Part shown: positions 24,637 through 33,263 of the stretch, in pieces
Layout: each line of letters starts with the position of its first letter
How positions within the stretch are numbered: position 1 is the first letter of the stretch
Source: an uncultured Lachnospiraceae bacterium
Lineage (GTDB): Bacteria > Bacillota > Clostridia > Lachnospirales > Lachnospiraceae
NCBI GenBank assembly: GCA_947174505.1
Contig: CAMWJF010000041.1
Coordinates: 1-36,092, forward strand
Direction: 5' to 3'
Length of the DNA: 36,092 nucleotides
Notes under the pieces: generated by a model
What the model saw: only the letters and a program-made list of their open reading frames with translations
Told to the model about the DNA's origin: nothing
Database searches by the model: none
Position numbers and translations under genes: made by a program

Positions 24637-25932
24637 GTGTATAGAAAAATCGTGAAATATCTGGAAGAATGGAAAGACAGCGAACACCGTAAACCACTGA
24701 TTCTGCAAGGGGCAAGGCAGGTTGGAAAGACTTATGCGATTCTTGCGTTTGGGCGCACACATTATGATAATGTAGCTTATTTTAATTTTGAGACAAACCC
24801 AAAGTTGGCGGAGACTTTTGCCGAAAGTATCAGTCCGGATTATCTGCTGCCGCTCCTTTCCCGTATGGCGGGACAAACGATTGTGAGGGAGAGGACACTG
24901 CTTGTACTGGATGAGATACAGCTTTGCGAGCGGGCGCTGACATCGCTTAAATATTTTTGTGAGGAAGCGTCGGCGTACCATGTAATCGTAGCGGGAAGTC
25001 TTCTTGGCGTGGCTGCAAACCGCACGCAGTTTTCTTTCCCGGTGGGAAAAGTGGATATCAAAACACTGTATCCCATGGATATGGAAGAATTTTTACTGGC
25101 TTTGGGTGAAAAAGAGCTCGCAGGGCAGATCAGGGAATGCTTTGCATTGGATATGCCTATGCCGTCTGCTCTGCATGACGCGGCGATGGCGCTTTACCGA
25201 AAATACCTTGTGGTGGGCGGGATGCCGGAGTGTGTAAAGCTATTTGCAGAGACGGGAGATTATACACTGGTCAGACACACGCAGGATACGATTCTGGTAA
25301 GCTATCTTAACGATATGAGCAAATATAATCAGTTAAACGAGATCAAAAAGACGCGGCTTGCCTATGACAATATTACGGTTCAGCTTTCTAAAAAAAATAC
25401 CCGTTTTCAGTATAAGCTGATCAAGAAAGGCGGCCGGGCGGCAGAGTTTGAAAATGCGATTGAATGGCTTGCGTTGTCGGGCATCGTGTCCCGGGTTTAC
25501 CGGGTGGATCAGGTGAAAAAGCCGCTTGAAAATTATAGGGATATTGACGCTTTTAAAATTTATGTGTCCGATTCCGGGCTGCTTTGCGCGAAGAAAGAGC
25601 TGATGGCCGATGATATTCTTTATATGACGGAAGAACTGAATGATTTCAAGGGCGGCATGGTAGAAAATTATGTTCATATACAGCTTACAGTCAATGGGTA
25701 TACGACATATTACTGGGAGTCGCCGCGGGGAGCGGAGATTGATTTTGTGATTCAGCGGGACGGGAAGCTGATTCCGCTGGAAGTAAAATCTGCGGATAAC
25801 ACGAAGGCAAAAAGCCTTAAGGTTTATATGGAAACTTACCACCCGTCGTATGCAGTGAAGATTTCCGCGAAAAATTTCGGCTTTGCTGATAGGAAGAAAA
25901 CAGTTCCGCTTTATGCGGTGTTTTGCATCTGA
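24637..25932 (+). CDS. AAA_14 family ATPase with DUF4143-type C-terminal domain
   Basis: 431 aa from GTG 24637 (site GAGGGG 5 nt upstream). Walker A GARQVGKT at 25-32, Walker B 'LLVLDEIQLCE', and the conserved 'VAGSLLGV' sensor. The C-terminal part (about 190-430) is the DUF4143-type domain with a restriction-fold signature: Asp369 in 'EIDFVI' and Glu382-x-Lys384 in 'PLEVKS', the PD-(D/E)XK pattern. These proteins occur in many copies in gut Firmicutes and Bacteroidetes as accessory genes of unknown role; DNA binding or a defence-like function has been suspected but is unproven. AT-richer than the flanks, with its own promoter. The next gene starts 88 bp later. Confidence 0.88.
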   Translation: MYRKIVKYLEEWKDSEHRKPLILQGARQVGKTYAILAFGRTHYDNVAYFNFETNPKLAETFAESISPDYLLPLLSRMAGQTIVRERTLLVLDEIQLCERALTSLKYFCEEASAYHVIVAGSLLGVAANRTQFSFPVGKVDIKTLYPMDMEEFLLALGEKELAGQIRECFALDMPMPSALHDAAMALYRKYLVVGGMPECVKLFAETGDYTLVRHTQDTILVSYLNDMSKYNQLNEIKKTRLAYDNITVQLSKKNTRFQYKLIKKGGRAAEFENAIEWLALSGIVSRVYRVDQVKKPLENYRDIDAFKIYVSDSGLLCAKKELMADDILYMTEELNDFKGGMVENYVHIQLTVNGYTTYYWESPRGAEIDFVIQRDGKLIPLEVKSADNTKAKSLKVYMETYHPSYAVKISAKNFGFADRKKTVPLYAVFCI

Positions 25933-26020
25933 TGGCATTCTGCAGGAGGTTAGTGAAACTTTTCGGAATGGTCGATCGTATTACTTATGGAGAGACCAAT
26001 CGGAAAAGGAGGATGTGGAA

Positions 26021-26854
26021 ATGGGTATCAGCGGAATCGGATCAGACAAGTATATGGGTGAGACTTATGAGGAGCGCCTGAGTAAAATAACGGACAAAAA
26101 TGCGGCGAACGCTTTTCGGGCGGCTTACGCAAGGAAGATGGCAGGATCGACGGATTATATTTCAACCGTCAGTAAGGCCTTTAACACGGGCAGGCCGGGA
26201 GCCACCAGTTTTGCAGATGCTTTCCCGCAGTATGAGGTGATTACACATGTGGGAAATCCTAATGTTTCCTCCGCAAACTGGCAGAGAAACGACTTTCCTT
26301 TCTGGAAATATTTCCAGAAAAACACGGGCGCGGATGCCCTGAACGACTGGAAACCGTCCGGCGCGAATCCGCCCCAGACCCGTGCCGATCTGCAGAGCGG
26401 CTACAACAGTGTCGGTTCCGGGCGGATCGCGGTTCTTGTGCCTGAAAGCCTGCAGAAAAAGATGGATGCCGATCCCGATTACGCCAGACAGATCATGGCG
26501 AAGCTGCAGGAGTGGAAGGAAGATTATGACCGCTGGGACAATACGGTGGCGGCATCCTTCGGCGGCAATGTGGCGGAGCATCAGGCGTCAAAAAGCTATG
26601 TTTTTCAGTTGGATGAAGAGGGGAATGTGAAAAACTGTACGGTAACTTCACCTGGGAGACTTACCGGGCCTACCAAAGAGGAACAGGAGCAGATTGAGGC
26701 AGAGCAGGCAAGAAAGTGGAAACGGCGCGTCAAGTATATAGAAATCATAAAGGAGAGCGCGGAGAAAGCGAGACTGCGGGAGCAGGAAAATCTACAGCTC
26801 TATCAGAGCCAGCTTGCGAAACGCGGGATAGACCAATATATCAGCCAGAACTAA
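26021..26854 (+). CDS. Hypothetical cytoplasmic protein
   Basis: 277 aa from ATG 26021, which has a strong site (AAAAGGAGG) just upstream; in-frame upstream starts at 25883 overlap the ATPase gene and lack one. No signal peptide or membrane segment. The N-terminus 'MGISGIGSDKYMGETYEERL' is Gly-rich, the middle has 'GKS'-free loop segments and aromatic motifs ('NDFPFWKYFQKNTGADALNDWKP' region), and the C-terminal 60 residues are a charged helix or coiled coil rich in Lys, Glu, Gln and Arg. No family is recognised with confidence. It is closed by a strong terminator and may be cotranscribed with the ATPase. Confidence 0.7.
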   Translation: MGISGIGSDKYMGETYEERLSKITDKNAANAFRAAYARKMAGSTDYISTVSKAFNTGRPGATSFADAFPQYEVITHVGNPNVSSANWQRNDFPFWKYFQKNTGADALNDWKPSGANPPQTRADLQSGYNSVGSGRIAVLVPESLQKKMDADPDYARQIMAKLQEWKEDYDRWDNTVAASFGGNVAEHQASKSYVFQLDEEGNVKNCTVTSPGRLTGPTKEEQEQIEAEQARKWKRRVKYIEIIKESAEKARLREQENLQLYQSQLAKRGIDQYISQN

Positions 26855-26871
26855 ATACAGTGGCAGTGTCA

Positions 26872-26908
26872 GGGCATATAGAAGCGGAAAATCTATATGT
26901 CCTTTTTT
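26872..26908 (+). terminator. Strong intrinsic terminator
   Basis: GGGCATATAGA (26872-26882), 9-nt loop, TCTATATGTCC (26892-26902): 11 pairs including one G-T, followed by TTTTTT (26903-26908). It separates the ATPase/hypothetical unit from the nucleoside operon. Confidence 0.85.
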
Positions 26909-26990
26909 GATGTCAAAATATTGTGCAAAACATCCAATTGGGAGCCTGCAATATTGTATAAAACGGAGAATGGAAAACGAAATGCACAAA

Positions 26991-27034
26991 ATACGACATG
27001 TGTCGTATCCTGCATTAGGAAATTTGTATATAAC
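26991..27034 (+). promoter_or_regulatory. 18-bp palindromic operator and putative promoter of the nucleoside operon
   Basis: ATACGACATGTGTCGTAT (26991-27008) is a perfect palindrome with 8-bp arms and a TG centre. A -10-like TATAAC lies at 27029-27034. If transcription starts about 27041, the palindrome centre is at -41.5, the position used by Crp/Fnr-type activators at class II promoters, and no good -35 is present, as expected for an activated promoter. The first gene downstream encodes a Crp/Fnr-type protein, so autoregulation is likely. Start site and binding are inferred. Confidence 0.6.
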
Positions 27035-27131
27035 ATAGATATGACGAACGGGCATAATGGTAAATATGACGAATGGGAGCAGGGCTTCCCGAAGGCGGCA
27101 TATGAAAAAAGCAAAAAGGAGGAGGTGACCA

Positions 27132-27857
27132 ATGGAATCAAAGCAGGAACTGACACAGGTGATCGCCAGACTGGGCGGAGACCGGCGGCAATACCTGAAT
27201 GATTTTTTTGAGGACTGCCCGGAGGAACTGGTCCACACCATGCAGTATGAAAGGATTCCCAAGGGACAGGCGATTCTACAGGCGGGTATGGGTTGTGGAT
27301 ATGTATGGGGGATCTTAAATGGAGAGATCAGTGTGACGGACATCCAGATGTTAGGGGACGTGTACAGCTTCGTGGAGAGTTCCGGTTTTAATACCGTGAT
27401 CATCGGGGATTATGAACCCTTTGCGGGACTGGCAGAATTTCAGAACACGATCTATGCCGTAACGGATTGTGAGGCGCTTCGGATTCCTACAGCAGGCTAC
27501 ATGCGGTGGATGAGGCGGGACAGCAAAGCGCTCTTTATGCGGGCGCAGATCTTTGCACAGACGCTGGCGCAGGAGATTTCGAATGAGCGCAAGTATCTGC
27601 TTTTAAACGGCAGGGACCGTCTGGTGCTGTATCTGACCCAGGCCTGCGGGAAATGGGAGGGCGAAGGAGAGTATATCCTGCAAAAGACGCAGGCGCAGCT
27701 TGCCCAGCGTATTGGGATGAACGTGCGGACGGTACAGAGAAGCATCCAGAAGCTGGAAGCGGACGGGTTTGTATCCTGCCGGGGCAGCAAACTATGTGTT
27801 TCACAGGAACAGTACGAGAGACTTAAGGCGTATCGGGAAGAAAATCTGATCCGATAG
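27132..27857 (+). CDS. Crp/Fnr-family transcriptional regulator
   Basis: 241 aa. N-terminal cyclic-nucleotide-binding-like beta barrel (about 20-130: 'IPKGQAILQAGMGCGYVWGILNGEISV', 'IGDYEPFAGLAEFQ'), long dimer helix (about 135-160), C-terminal winged HTH (about 170-235) with recognition region 'TQAQLAQRIGMNVRTVQRSIQKLEADGFV'. The cAMP phosphate pocket (Gly-Glu-x-x-x-Arg-Ser) is not evident, and Fnr-type Cys clusters are absent, so the ligand is unknown, possibly a nucleoside or metabolite. ATG 27132 has the ideal site GGAGGAGGTGA. Only 34 bp separate it from deoD, so it probably heads and controls the nucleoside operon. Confidence 0.88.
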   Translation: MESKQELTQVIARLGGDRRQYLNDFFEDCPEELVHTMQYERIPKGQAILQAGMGCGYVWGILNGEISVTDIQMLGDVYSFVESSGFNTVIIGDYEPFAGLAEFQNTIYAVTDCEALRIPTAGYMRWMRRDSKALFMRAQIFAQTLAQEISNERKYLLLNGRDRLVLYLTQACGKWEGEGEYILQKTQAQLAQRIGMNVRTVQRSIQKLEADGFVSCRGSKLCVSQEQYERLKAYREENLIR

Positions 27858-27891
27858 AGACAAAAACCAACAATGGAAGGAGAAATAAATT

Positions 27892-28602
27892 ATGGGAAAA
27901 ACACCTACACCACACATCGGAGCAAGCAAAGAGCAGATTGCAAAAACGGTATTGATGCCGGGAGACCCGCTGCGGGCGAAATTTATCGCGGAGAATTTCC
28001 TCACGGATTTCGAGTGCGTCAACACGGTCAGAAACATGCTGGCGTTCACCGGCAATTATCAGGGAAAAAGGGTGACGGTCGCGGGAGGCGGCATGGGTAT
28101 CCCGTCCGTTGGCATTTATACTTACGAGCTTTACAATTTTTATGAAGTGGAGCAGATCATCCGCATCGGCACGGCGGGAACCTTGAGCGACAGGGTAAAT
28201 CTGCGGGACGTGGTGATCGGTGTGGGAGCGAGCACGGATTCCGCTTATGCCGCGCAGTATAATCTGCCGGGCACTTTTGCGCCGATTGCGGACTTTGATC
28301 TGGCGAGAAAGGCGGTGGAGACTGGAGAACGGCTCGGCATCAGGACAGCGGCGGGCAACATCCTTTCCTCCGACATTTTCTACAATGACGACGAAGATGC
28401 GCTTCGCAAATGGGCGAAGATGGGCATCCTTGCCACCGAGATGGAGGCGGCGGCCCTGTATATGAACGCGGCGCGGGCCGGTAAGCGGGCACTCTGTATG
28501 CTGACTATATCCGATGCGCCTTTCCGGGGGGAATCGCTGTCGGTGGAGGACCGTCAGACAGGCTTTACGGATATGATGAAGATTGCACTGGAGATTGCAT
28601 AG
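27892..28602 (+). CDS. deoD: Purine nucleoside phosphorylase, DeoD type
   Basis: 236 aa, the standard length of the hexameric DeoD family. Cleaves purine (deoxy)ribonucleosides with phosphate to base and (deoxy)ribose-1-phosphate. N-terminal 'TPHIGASKEQIAKTVLMPGDPLRAKFIAENFL' and 'GNYQGKRVTVAGGGMGIPS' carry phosphate-binding residues; 'ATEMEAAALYM' holds the Glu that binds the sugar hydroxyl; 'ISDAPFRGESLS' holds the catalytic Asp and Arg. Start ATG 27892 follows AAGGAGAAATAAATT. It precedes the nucleoside-binding lipoprotein gene by 19 bp. Confidence 0.96.
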   Translation: MGKTPTPHIGASKEQIAKTVLMPGDPLRAKFIAENFLTDFECVNTVRNMLAFTGNYQGKRVTVAGGGMGIPSVGIYTYELYNFYEVEQIIRIGTAGTLSDRVNLRDVVIGVGASTDSAYAAQYNLPGTFAPIADFDLARKAVETGERLGIRTAAGNILSSDIFYNDDEDALRKWAKMGILATEMEAAALYMNAARAGKRALCMLTISDAPFRGESLSVEDRQTGFTDMMKIALEIA

Positions 28603-28621
28603 AGAGAAAGCGGGTGAGCAG

Positions 28622-29650
28622 ATGAAAAAGTGGAAAAAGGTGATACCGGCAGTCCTGATGGCATGTACGCTGGCGGGCTGCGGTATGGCTGAAAAAGATG
28701 ACTCGGTTTACCGGGTGTCCATGGTGGCGGGCACGGGCGGCATCAACGACCAGTCCTTTAACCAGCTGTCATGGGAGGGGCTGCAGAGCTTTGGGGAACA
28801 CACAGGCGCGGACGTGAGGGTGCTGGAGTCCAAGCAGGCTTCGGATTACCTGACAAACATTGACAGGGCGACGGATACATACAGCGACCTTGTATGGGCG
28901 CTGGGCTATTCGCTGGCGGATTCTATGCTGACGATCGCGAAGATGAATCCCGACATCAATTTTGCCATTGTGGACTACGCTTTCGACGAGAGCCCGCACA
29001 ACTGCACAGGCGTGGTATTCCGGGCGCAGGAATCGTCCTTTCTGGTGGGGTATATAGCGGGGCTTACCACAAAGACGGATAAAGTAGGTTATGTGGGGCC
29101 CATGAAGAGCTTTCTGAACGACCAGTTCCAGTACGGCTACATGGGCGGCGTGGCTTACGCGGCACATGTGCGGGGATGTGAGATTGAGGTGCAGTCGCAG
29201 TTTACGGAGAGCTATTCCGACGCGGCGAAAGCAAAGGCGATCTCCAACAAGATGTACTCTAACGGCTGTGACATTATCTTCCATTCGGCGGGCGGCGCGG
29301 GTTACGGCGTGATCGAGTCCGCCAAGGAGAACGGGAAGCTTGTCATCGGCGTTGACACGGACCAGTCCCATCTGGCGCCGGACAATGTGCTGACTTCCGG
29401 CATGAAGAATACGAATATCGCGGTGGAGCTTGTGTCCACCATGGCGATGAACGGTGAAGAAATCGGCGGCAACACCTACAGCTACGGGCTGAAGGAAGGG
29501 TGCGTGGGTATTCCGGAGGAGAATAAGATCATGGACCCGGCGGTTTATGACAAGGCCATGGAGCTGCAGCAAATGATTATCGATGAGGAACTGACGCCCC
29601 CGTTATCGGAGGAAACTTACCAGGCCTTTGTGGAAGGGTTGGGGAAATAG
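28622..29650 (+). CDS. BMP-family nucleoside-binding lipoprotein
   Basis: 342 aa from ATG 28622; the longer frame from 28583 runs into deoD and is not used. A lipoprotein signal 'VLMACTLAGC' makes Cys20 the lipidation site, so the protein is tethered outside the membrane. The mature part is the BMP/PnrA (Med) type-1 periplasmic-binding fold: 'GINDQSFNQLSWEGLQ', 'PDINFAIVDYAFDE', 'CDIIFHSAGGAGYGV', 'KLVIGVDTDQSH'. It is equivalent to NupN/BmpA, which deliver purine nucleosides to the ABC transporter encoded by the next three genes. The gap to the ABC gene is 13 bp. Confidence 0.93.
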   Translation: MKKWKKVIPAVLMACTLAGCGMAEKDDSVYRVSMVAGTGGINDQSFNQLSWEGLQSFGEHTGADVRVLESKQASDYLTNIDRATDTYSDLVWALGYSLADSMLTIAKMNPDINFAIVDYAFDESPHNCTGVVFRAQESSFLVGYIAGLTTKTDKVGYVGPMKSFLNDQFQYGYMGGVAYAAHVRGCEIEVQSQFTESYSDAAKAKAISNKMYSNGCDIIFHSAGGAGYGVIESAKENGKLVIGVDTDQSHLAPDNVLTSGMKNTNIAVELVSTMAMNGEEIGGNTYSYGLKEGCVGIPEENKIMDPAVYDKAMELQQMIIDEELTPPLSEETYQAFVEGLGK

Positions 29651-29663
29651 GAGAGAAGGACAT

Positions 29664-31205
29664 ATGGAAGTAAGAAAAGACTATGCGGTTCAAATGCATG
29701 ATATCACGATAAAATTCGGTTCTTATACGGCATTGGACCAGGTACAGCTCGATGTGAAAAAAGGCTCTATCCATGCAGTCTTAGGGGAAAACGGCGCGGG
29801 TAAGACCACGCTGATGAACATTTTGTACGGCCTGTATCAGGCGGACGGGGGAGACATTTACCTGTACGGGGAAAAGGTGGAGATGAAAAATCCTAACGTG
29901 GCGATTGCCCACGGGATCGGCATGGTGCACCAGCACTTTATGCTTGTGGATAATTTTACAGTGACGCAGAATATCATTCTCGGACACGAGACGACGAAAG
30001 CGGGAGGCGTGGTGGACCTTAAGAAAGCAAGGGAAGAGGTCATGGGGATCGTGAAAAAATACGGTCTCGAGGTGGACCCGGATGCGTACATCTCGGATAT
30101 ATCCGTCGGTATGCAGCAGCGGGTGGAAATCTTAAAGGCACTGTACCGGGGCGTAGATATCCTGATTCTGGACGAGCCGACGGCGGTGCTGACCCCGCAG
30201 GAAATAGGCGACCTGATCGACATTATGCACAAGCTGGTGGAAGACGGGAAGACCATTATCATCATTACCCATAAGCTGAAGGAAATCAAGGCCTCCGCAG
30301 ACTACTGTACGATCATCCGCAGGGGAAAATACATTGATACCGTTGAGGTGGCCGGGGTGACGCAGGAAGAGCTGGCGGACATGATGGTGGGACACCGGGT
30401 GAAGCTGGTGGTGGATAAGCAGGAGGCGAAGCCGGGAGACGTGGTGTTTGAGGTCAACGGACTGACTGCGAAAGACAACCGTGGCGTGTATGTGCTCAAA
30501 AATCTGTCCATGCAGGTGAGGCGCGGTGAAATCTTCGGCATTGCGGGAATTGACGGCAACGGGCAGAAGGAGCTGGTGGAAGCCATCACAAACCTGATTA
30601 AAGTGGAGAGCGGAACCATCCGCATAGGCGGAAACAATATTGAAAACAGAACCACAAGGGAGACTATGGACGCGGGTATTGCAACGATTCACGAGGACCG
30701 GCAGAAACGGGGACTTGTCCTGGATTTCTCAGTGGAGGACAATGCGGTGCTTGACACATACATGAAAGAGCCTTTTTCACAGAAGAGCATTTTAAACAGA
30801 AAGGAAATCCGCAAATTTGCCTCCAGCCTTTTGAAGGACTACGATGTGCGCCCGGATTCCTGTGAGGAGCTGGCGATCAGAGGACTTTCCGGCGGTAACC
30901 AGCAGAAGGTGATTATCGGCAGGGAGATCGCCAACAATCCCGACCTTTTGATCGCGGTGCAGCCTACCAGAGGACTGGATGTGGGAGCCATCGAGTATGT
31001 TCACAAGATGCTTGTCAGGGAGCGGGATAAAGGCAAGGCAGTGCTTCTCATCTCGCTGGAGCTGGATGAAGTGATGAATGTTTCGGACACCATCGGGGTG
31101 ATTTACGACGGCGCCATCCGATGCACGTTCCAACAGGGCGAAGTGGATGAAAAAACCATTGGATTAATTATGGCAGGAGGGACATTAGATGGAAAAAACA
31201 GTTAA
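29664..31205 (+). CDS. nupO: Nucleoside ABC transporter, double ATP-binding subunit
   Basis: 513 aa from ATG 29664 (site GAAGGA close upstream). Two ABC domains in tandem, as in the sugar/nucleoside (RbsA-like) class. Domain 1: Walker A GENGAGKT at 41-48, signature 'SVGMQQRVEIL', Walker B 'ILILDEPTAVLTP'. Domain 2: Walker A degenerate ('GIDGNGQKE'), signature 'LSGGNQQKVI', and a Walker B-like 'LLIAVQPTRGLD' with Gln at the usual Glu-adjacent site. One competent and one degenerate site is normal for this class. Energises uptake through the two permeases encoded immediately after. Overlaps the next gene by 17 bp. The symbol follows B. subtilis NupO by analogy. Confidence 0.93.
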   Translation: MEVRKDYAVQMHDITIKFGSYTALDQVQLDVKKGSIHAVLGENGAGKTTLMNILYGLYQADGGDIYLYGEKVEMKNPNVAIAHGIGMVHQHFMLVDNFTVTQNIILGHETTKAGGVVDLKKAREEVMGIVKKYGLEVDPDAYISDISVGMQQRVEILKALYRGVDILILDEPTAVLTPQEIGDLIDIMHKLVEDGKTIIIITHKLKEIKASADYCTIIRRGKYIDTVEVAGVTQEELADMMVGHRVKLVVDKQEAKPGDVVFEVNGLTAKDNRGVYVLKNLSMQVRRGEIFGIAGIDGNGQKELVEAITNLIKVESGTIRIGGNNIENRTTRETMDAGIATIHEDRQKRGLVLDFSVEDNAVLDTYMKEPFSQKSILNRKEIRKFASSLLKDYDVRPDSCEELAIRGLSGGNQQKVIIGREIANNPDLLIAVQPTRGLDVGAIEYVHKMLVRERDKGKAVLLISLELDEVMNVSDTIGVIYDGAIRCTFQQGEVDEKTIGLIMAGGTLDGKNS

Positions 31206-32304
31206 ATTCTTAAAAAAGCCGATCACGGCCACTCTGATTGCCATATTCTGCGGATTTCTCGTGGCAACGGTCATTCTGGCGGCTTCGGGATACAATCCCT
31301 TTGAGGCGTTCGGCGCGCTGCTCGGGGGCATTTTCGGGAGACCGAAATATATCTCCAATGTAATTATCAAGAGTACACCGATCATTTTAACAGGCGTAAG
31401 CGTTGCGTTTGCCTACAAGATGGGACTTTTCAATATCGGTGCGGAAGGGCAGTTCATCGTGGGCGCGGTGGCGGCGAACGTGGTGGGTATCGTCTGTGAT
31501 TTCCCGGCGATTATCGAAGTGCCGCTGGTGCTTCTCGTGGGCGCAGCGGCGGGCGCGGTCTACGGAGGAATCGCGGGATGGCTGAAGGCAAAATACAATA
31601 TTAACGAAGTGATCGTTGGTATCATGCTGAACTGGATTGCACTCTATTTCTCCAATTTCGTGTGCAACATCGAACGGTTCCATAAGCCGGACTCTGACGG
31701 TACCTATGCGATCAACGAATCGGGTTTTATCTCTTTTTTCACAACGTGGAAGACCACGGAAGCGGCGGCGGATTTCGTACAGGAGCATCCCGTGATCGGT
31801 GATATTTTGCGGACGGATGCGAACGCGGGTATCCTGATTGCTATCGCACTTACATTTGCGGTTTCCTTCCTGCTCTATAAAACCACGAAGGGATACGAGC
31901 TTCGCGCCGTGGGCAGCAACAGGGACGCGGCGGAGTTTGCGGGTATTAATGTGGCGAGAAATATGGTGCAGACCATGCTGATTGCGGGCGCTTTGTCGGG
32001 CATTGCGGCGGCGATTGCCATAGCGGGCAACAATCCCCACGGGATTTCCCAGCTTTCCGCCTTTGAGTCAAACGGGCTGAACGGACTCTCCGTGGCGTTC
32101 ATTGCGGGAGGCTCCCCCATCGGCTGTATCTTTGCGGGACTTCTGTTTGGCGGACTTTTGTACGGCGGGCAGTCCATACAGTATGTGGTGGGCGCGCCGT
32201 CCGAGATTATCAGTATCCTGATCGGTACGATCGTATTTTTAATCGCGCTCAAGGATATGGTGCCGGTACTTATTGATAAAATGGGGAAAAGAGGTGTAAA
32301 ATGA
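31189..32304 (+). CDS. nupP: Nucleoside ABC transporter permease 1
   Basis: 371 aa integral membrane protein of the branched-chain amino acid/sugar permease family. ATG 31189 lies inside the end of the ATPase gene, with AGGAGGG upstream. About ten hydrophobic segments begin at 'ITATLIAIFCGFLVATVILAA'. Family signatures 'KMGLFNIGAEGQFIVGA', 'NEVIVGIMLNWIALYF', and the cytoplasmic EAA-like loop 'LRAVGSNRDAAEFAGINV' contact the ATPase. It pairs with permease 2 as a heterodimer. Its stop overlaps the next start (ATGA type), so the two are translationally coupled. Confidence 0.93.
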   Translation: MEKTVKFLKKPITATLIAIFCGFLVATVILAASGYNPFEAFGALLGGIFGRPKYISNVIIKSTPIILTGVSVAFAYKMGLFNIGAEGQFIVGAVAANVVGIVCDFPAIIEVPLVLLVGAAAGAVYGGIAGWLKAKYNINEVIVGIMLNWIALYFSNFVCNIERFHKPDSDGTYAINESGFISFFTTWKTTEAAADFVQEHPVIGDILRTDANAGILIAIALTFAVSFLLYKTTKGYELRAVGSNRDAAEFAGINVARNMVQTMLIAGALSGIAAAIAIAGNNPHGISQLSAFESNGLNGLSVAFIAGGSPIGCIFAGLLFGGLLYGGQSIQYVVGAPSEIISILIGTIVFLIALKDMVPVLIDKMGKRGVK

Positions 32305-33221
32305 TGATGAATACAATTACCTTGTTACTCGGTGTCACGCTGCTGTACTCCACACCCATGGTATTCGGTGCGCTGGGCGGTGTGCTGTCAGAGCGTTCCG
32401 GCGTCGTCAACATCGGTATCGAGGGCATGATGACCTTCGGCGCGTTTGCCGGGGCCGCTGCGGGATATTACAGCGGCAATCCCTGGATCGGCGTGCTGTG
32501 CGCGGCTCTGGCAGGCGGTATTCTGGCTCTGCTTCACGCGGTGGCGGCGATCACCTGTCAGGCGGACCAGACCATAAGCGGTGTGGCGATCAATCTGCTT
32601 GGCCCGGCGCTTGCGGTATTTTTCTGCCGCCTTGCCTTCGACGGCGCAACCATGTCTTACCCGGTGGCGAATAAGCTGCCCAAGATCTTCGGAAGCGGCG
32701 CGGAAGGCATATGGGCCAACCTGAACGTGGATATTATGGTGATTGTGGCATTGCTGTTTGCGGTAATCCTGTGGTTCGTGCTCTACCGCACCAAATGGGG
32801 GATGCGCATTCTTGCAGTAGGGGAGAATCCTGCTGCGGCGGATACGCTCGGCATCAATGTATACAAAACCCGGTATGTCTGCGTGATCCTGTCCGGCATT
32901 CTGGCAGGAATCGGCGGCGCGACAGTGACGCTTGGCATCGTGGCGCAGTTTACCCAGACATCCATCGCGGGGCAGGGCTTTATCGCACTGGCTGCCGTGA
33001 TTTTCGGTAAGTGGAAGCCGATCGGCGCGTATAAGGCCTGTCTGATCTTTGGTTTCTCCCAGGCGCTGACCGTGGTGCTTGGCGGCGGAGCGGTGGCGGT
33101 TCCCACGGAAATTCTGGCGATGCTGCCTTACGTGCTGACCATTGTGATCCTGATTCTTTTCATCGGCAAGTCCGTAGCGCCAAAGGCGGATGGCGTGCCC
33201 TATGTGAAGGGGAGAAGATAA
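32301..33221 (+). CDS. nupQ: Nucleoside ABC transporter permease 2
   Basis: 306 aa. Three consecutive ATG codons begin at 32301; GAGGTG at 32291-32296 best suits 32304, so the true N-terminus may be one residue shorter. Hydrophobic throughout (about eight to nine helices). Signatures 'GGVLSERSGVVNIGIEGMMT', 'DQTISGVAINLLGPAL' and the ATPase-contact loop 'ILAVGENPAAADTLGINVYKTR'. NupQ/YufQ-like partner of permease 1. Followed by the 224-bp gap containing five hairpins before deoB. Confidence 0.93.
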   Translation: MMMNTITLLLGVTLLYSTPMVFGALGGVLSERSGVVNIGIEGMMTFGAFAGAAAGYYSGNPWIGVLCAALAGGILALLHAVAAITCQADQTISGVAINLLGPALAVFFCRLAFDGATMSYPVANKLPKIFGSGAEGIWANLNVDIMVIVALLFAVILWFVLYRTKWGMRILAVGENPAAADTLGINVYKTRYVCVILSGILAGIGGATVTLGIVAQFTQTSIAGQGFIALAAVIFGKWKPIGAYKACLIFGFSQALTVVLGGGAVAVPTEILAMLPYVLTIVILILFIGKSVAPKADGVPYVKGRR

Positions 33222-33263
33222 AAGAGAAGCGGGAACCAGAACGGACGTAAAAATATTGTGTTT

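Noticed and set aside
26897..27202. 101-codon + frame before the Crp/Fnr gene
   Set aside because: Starts in the T-run of the terminator, crosses the palindromic operator and overlaps the regulator gene; no ribosome site.
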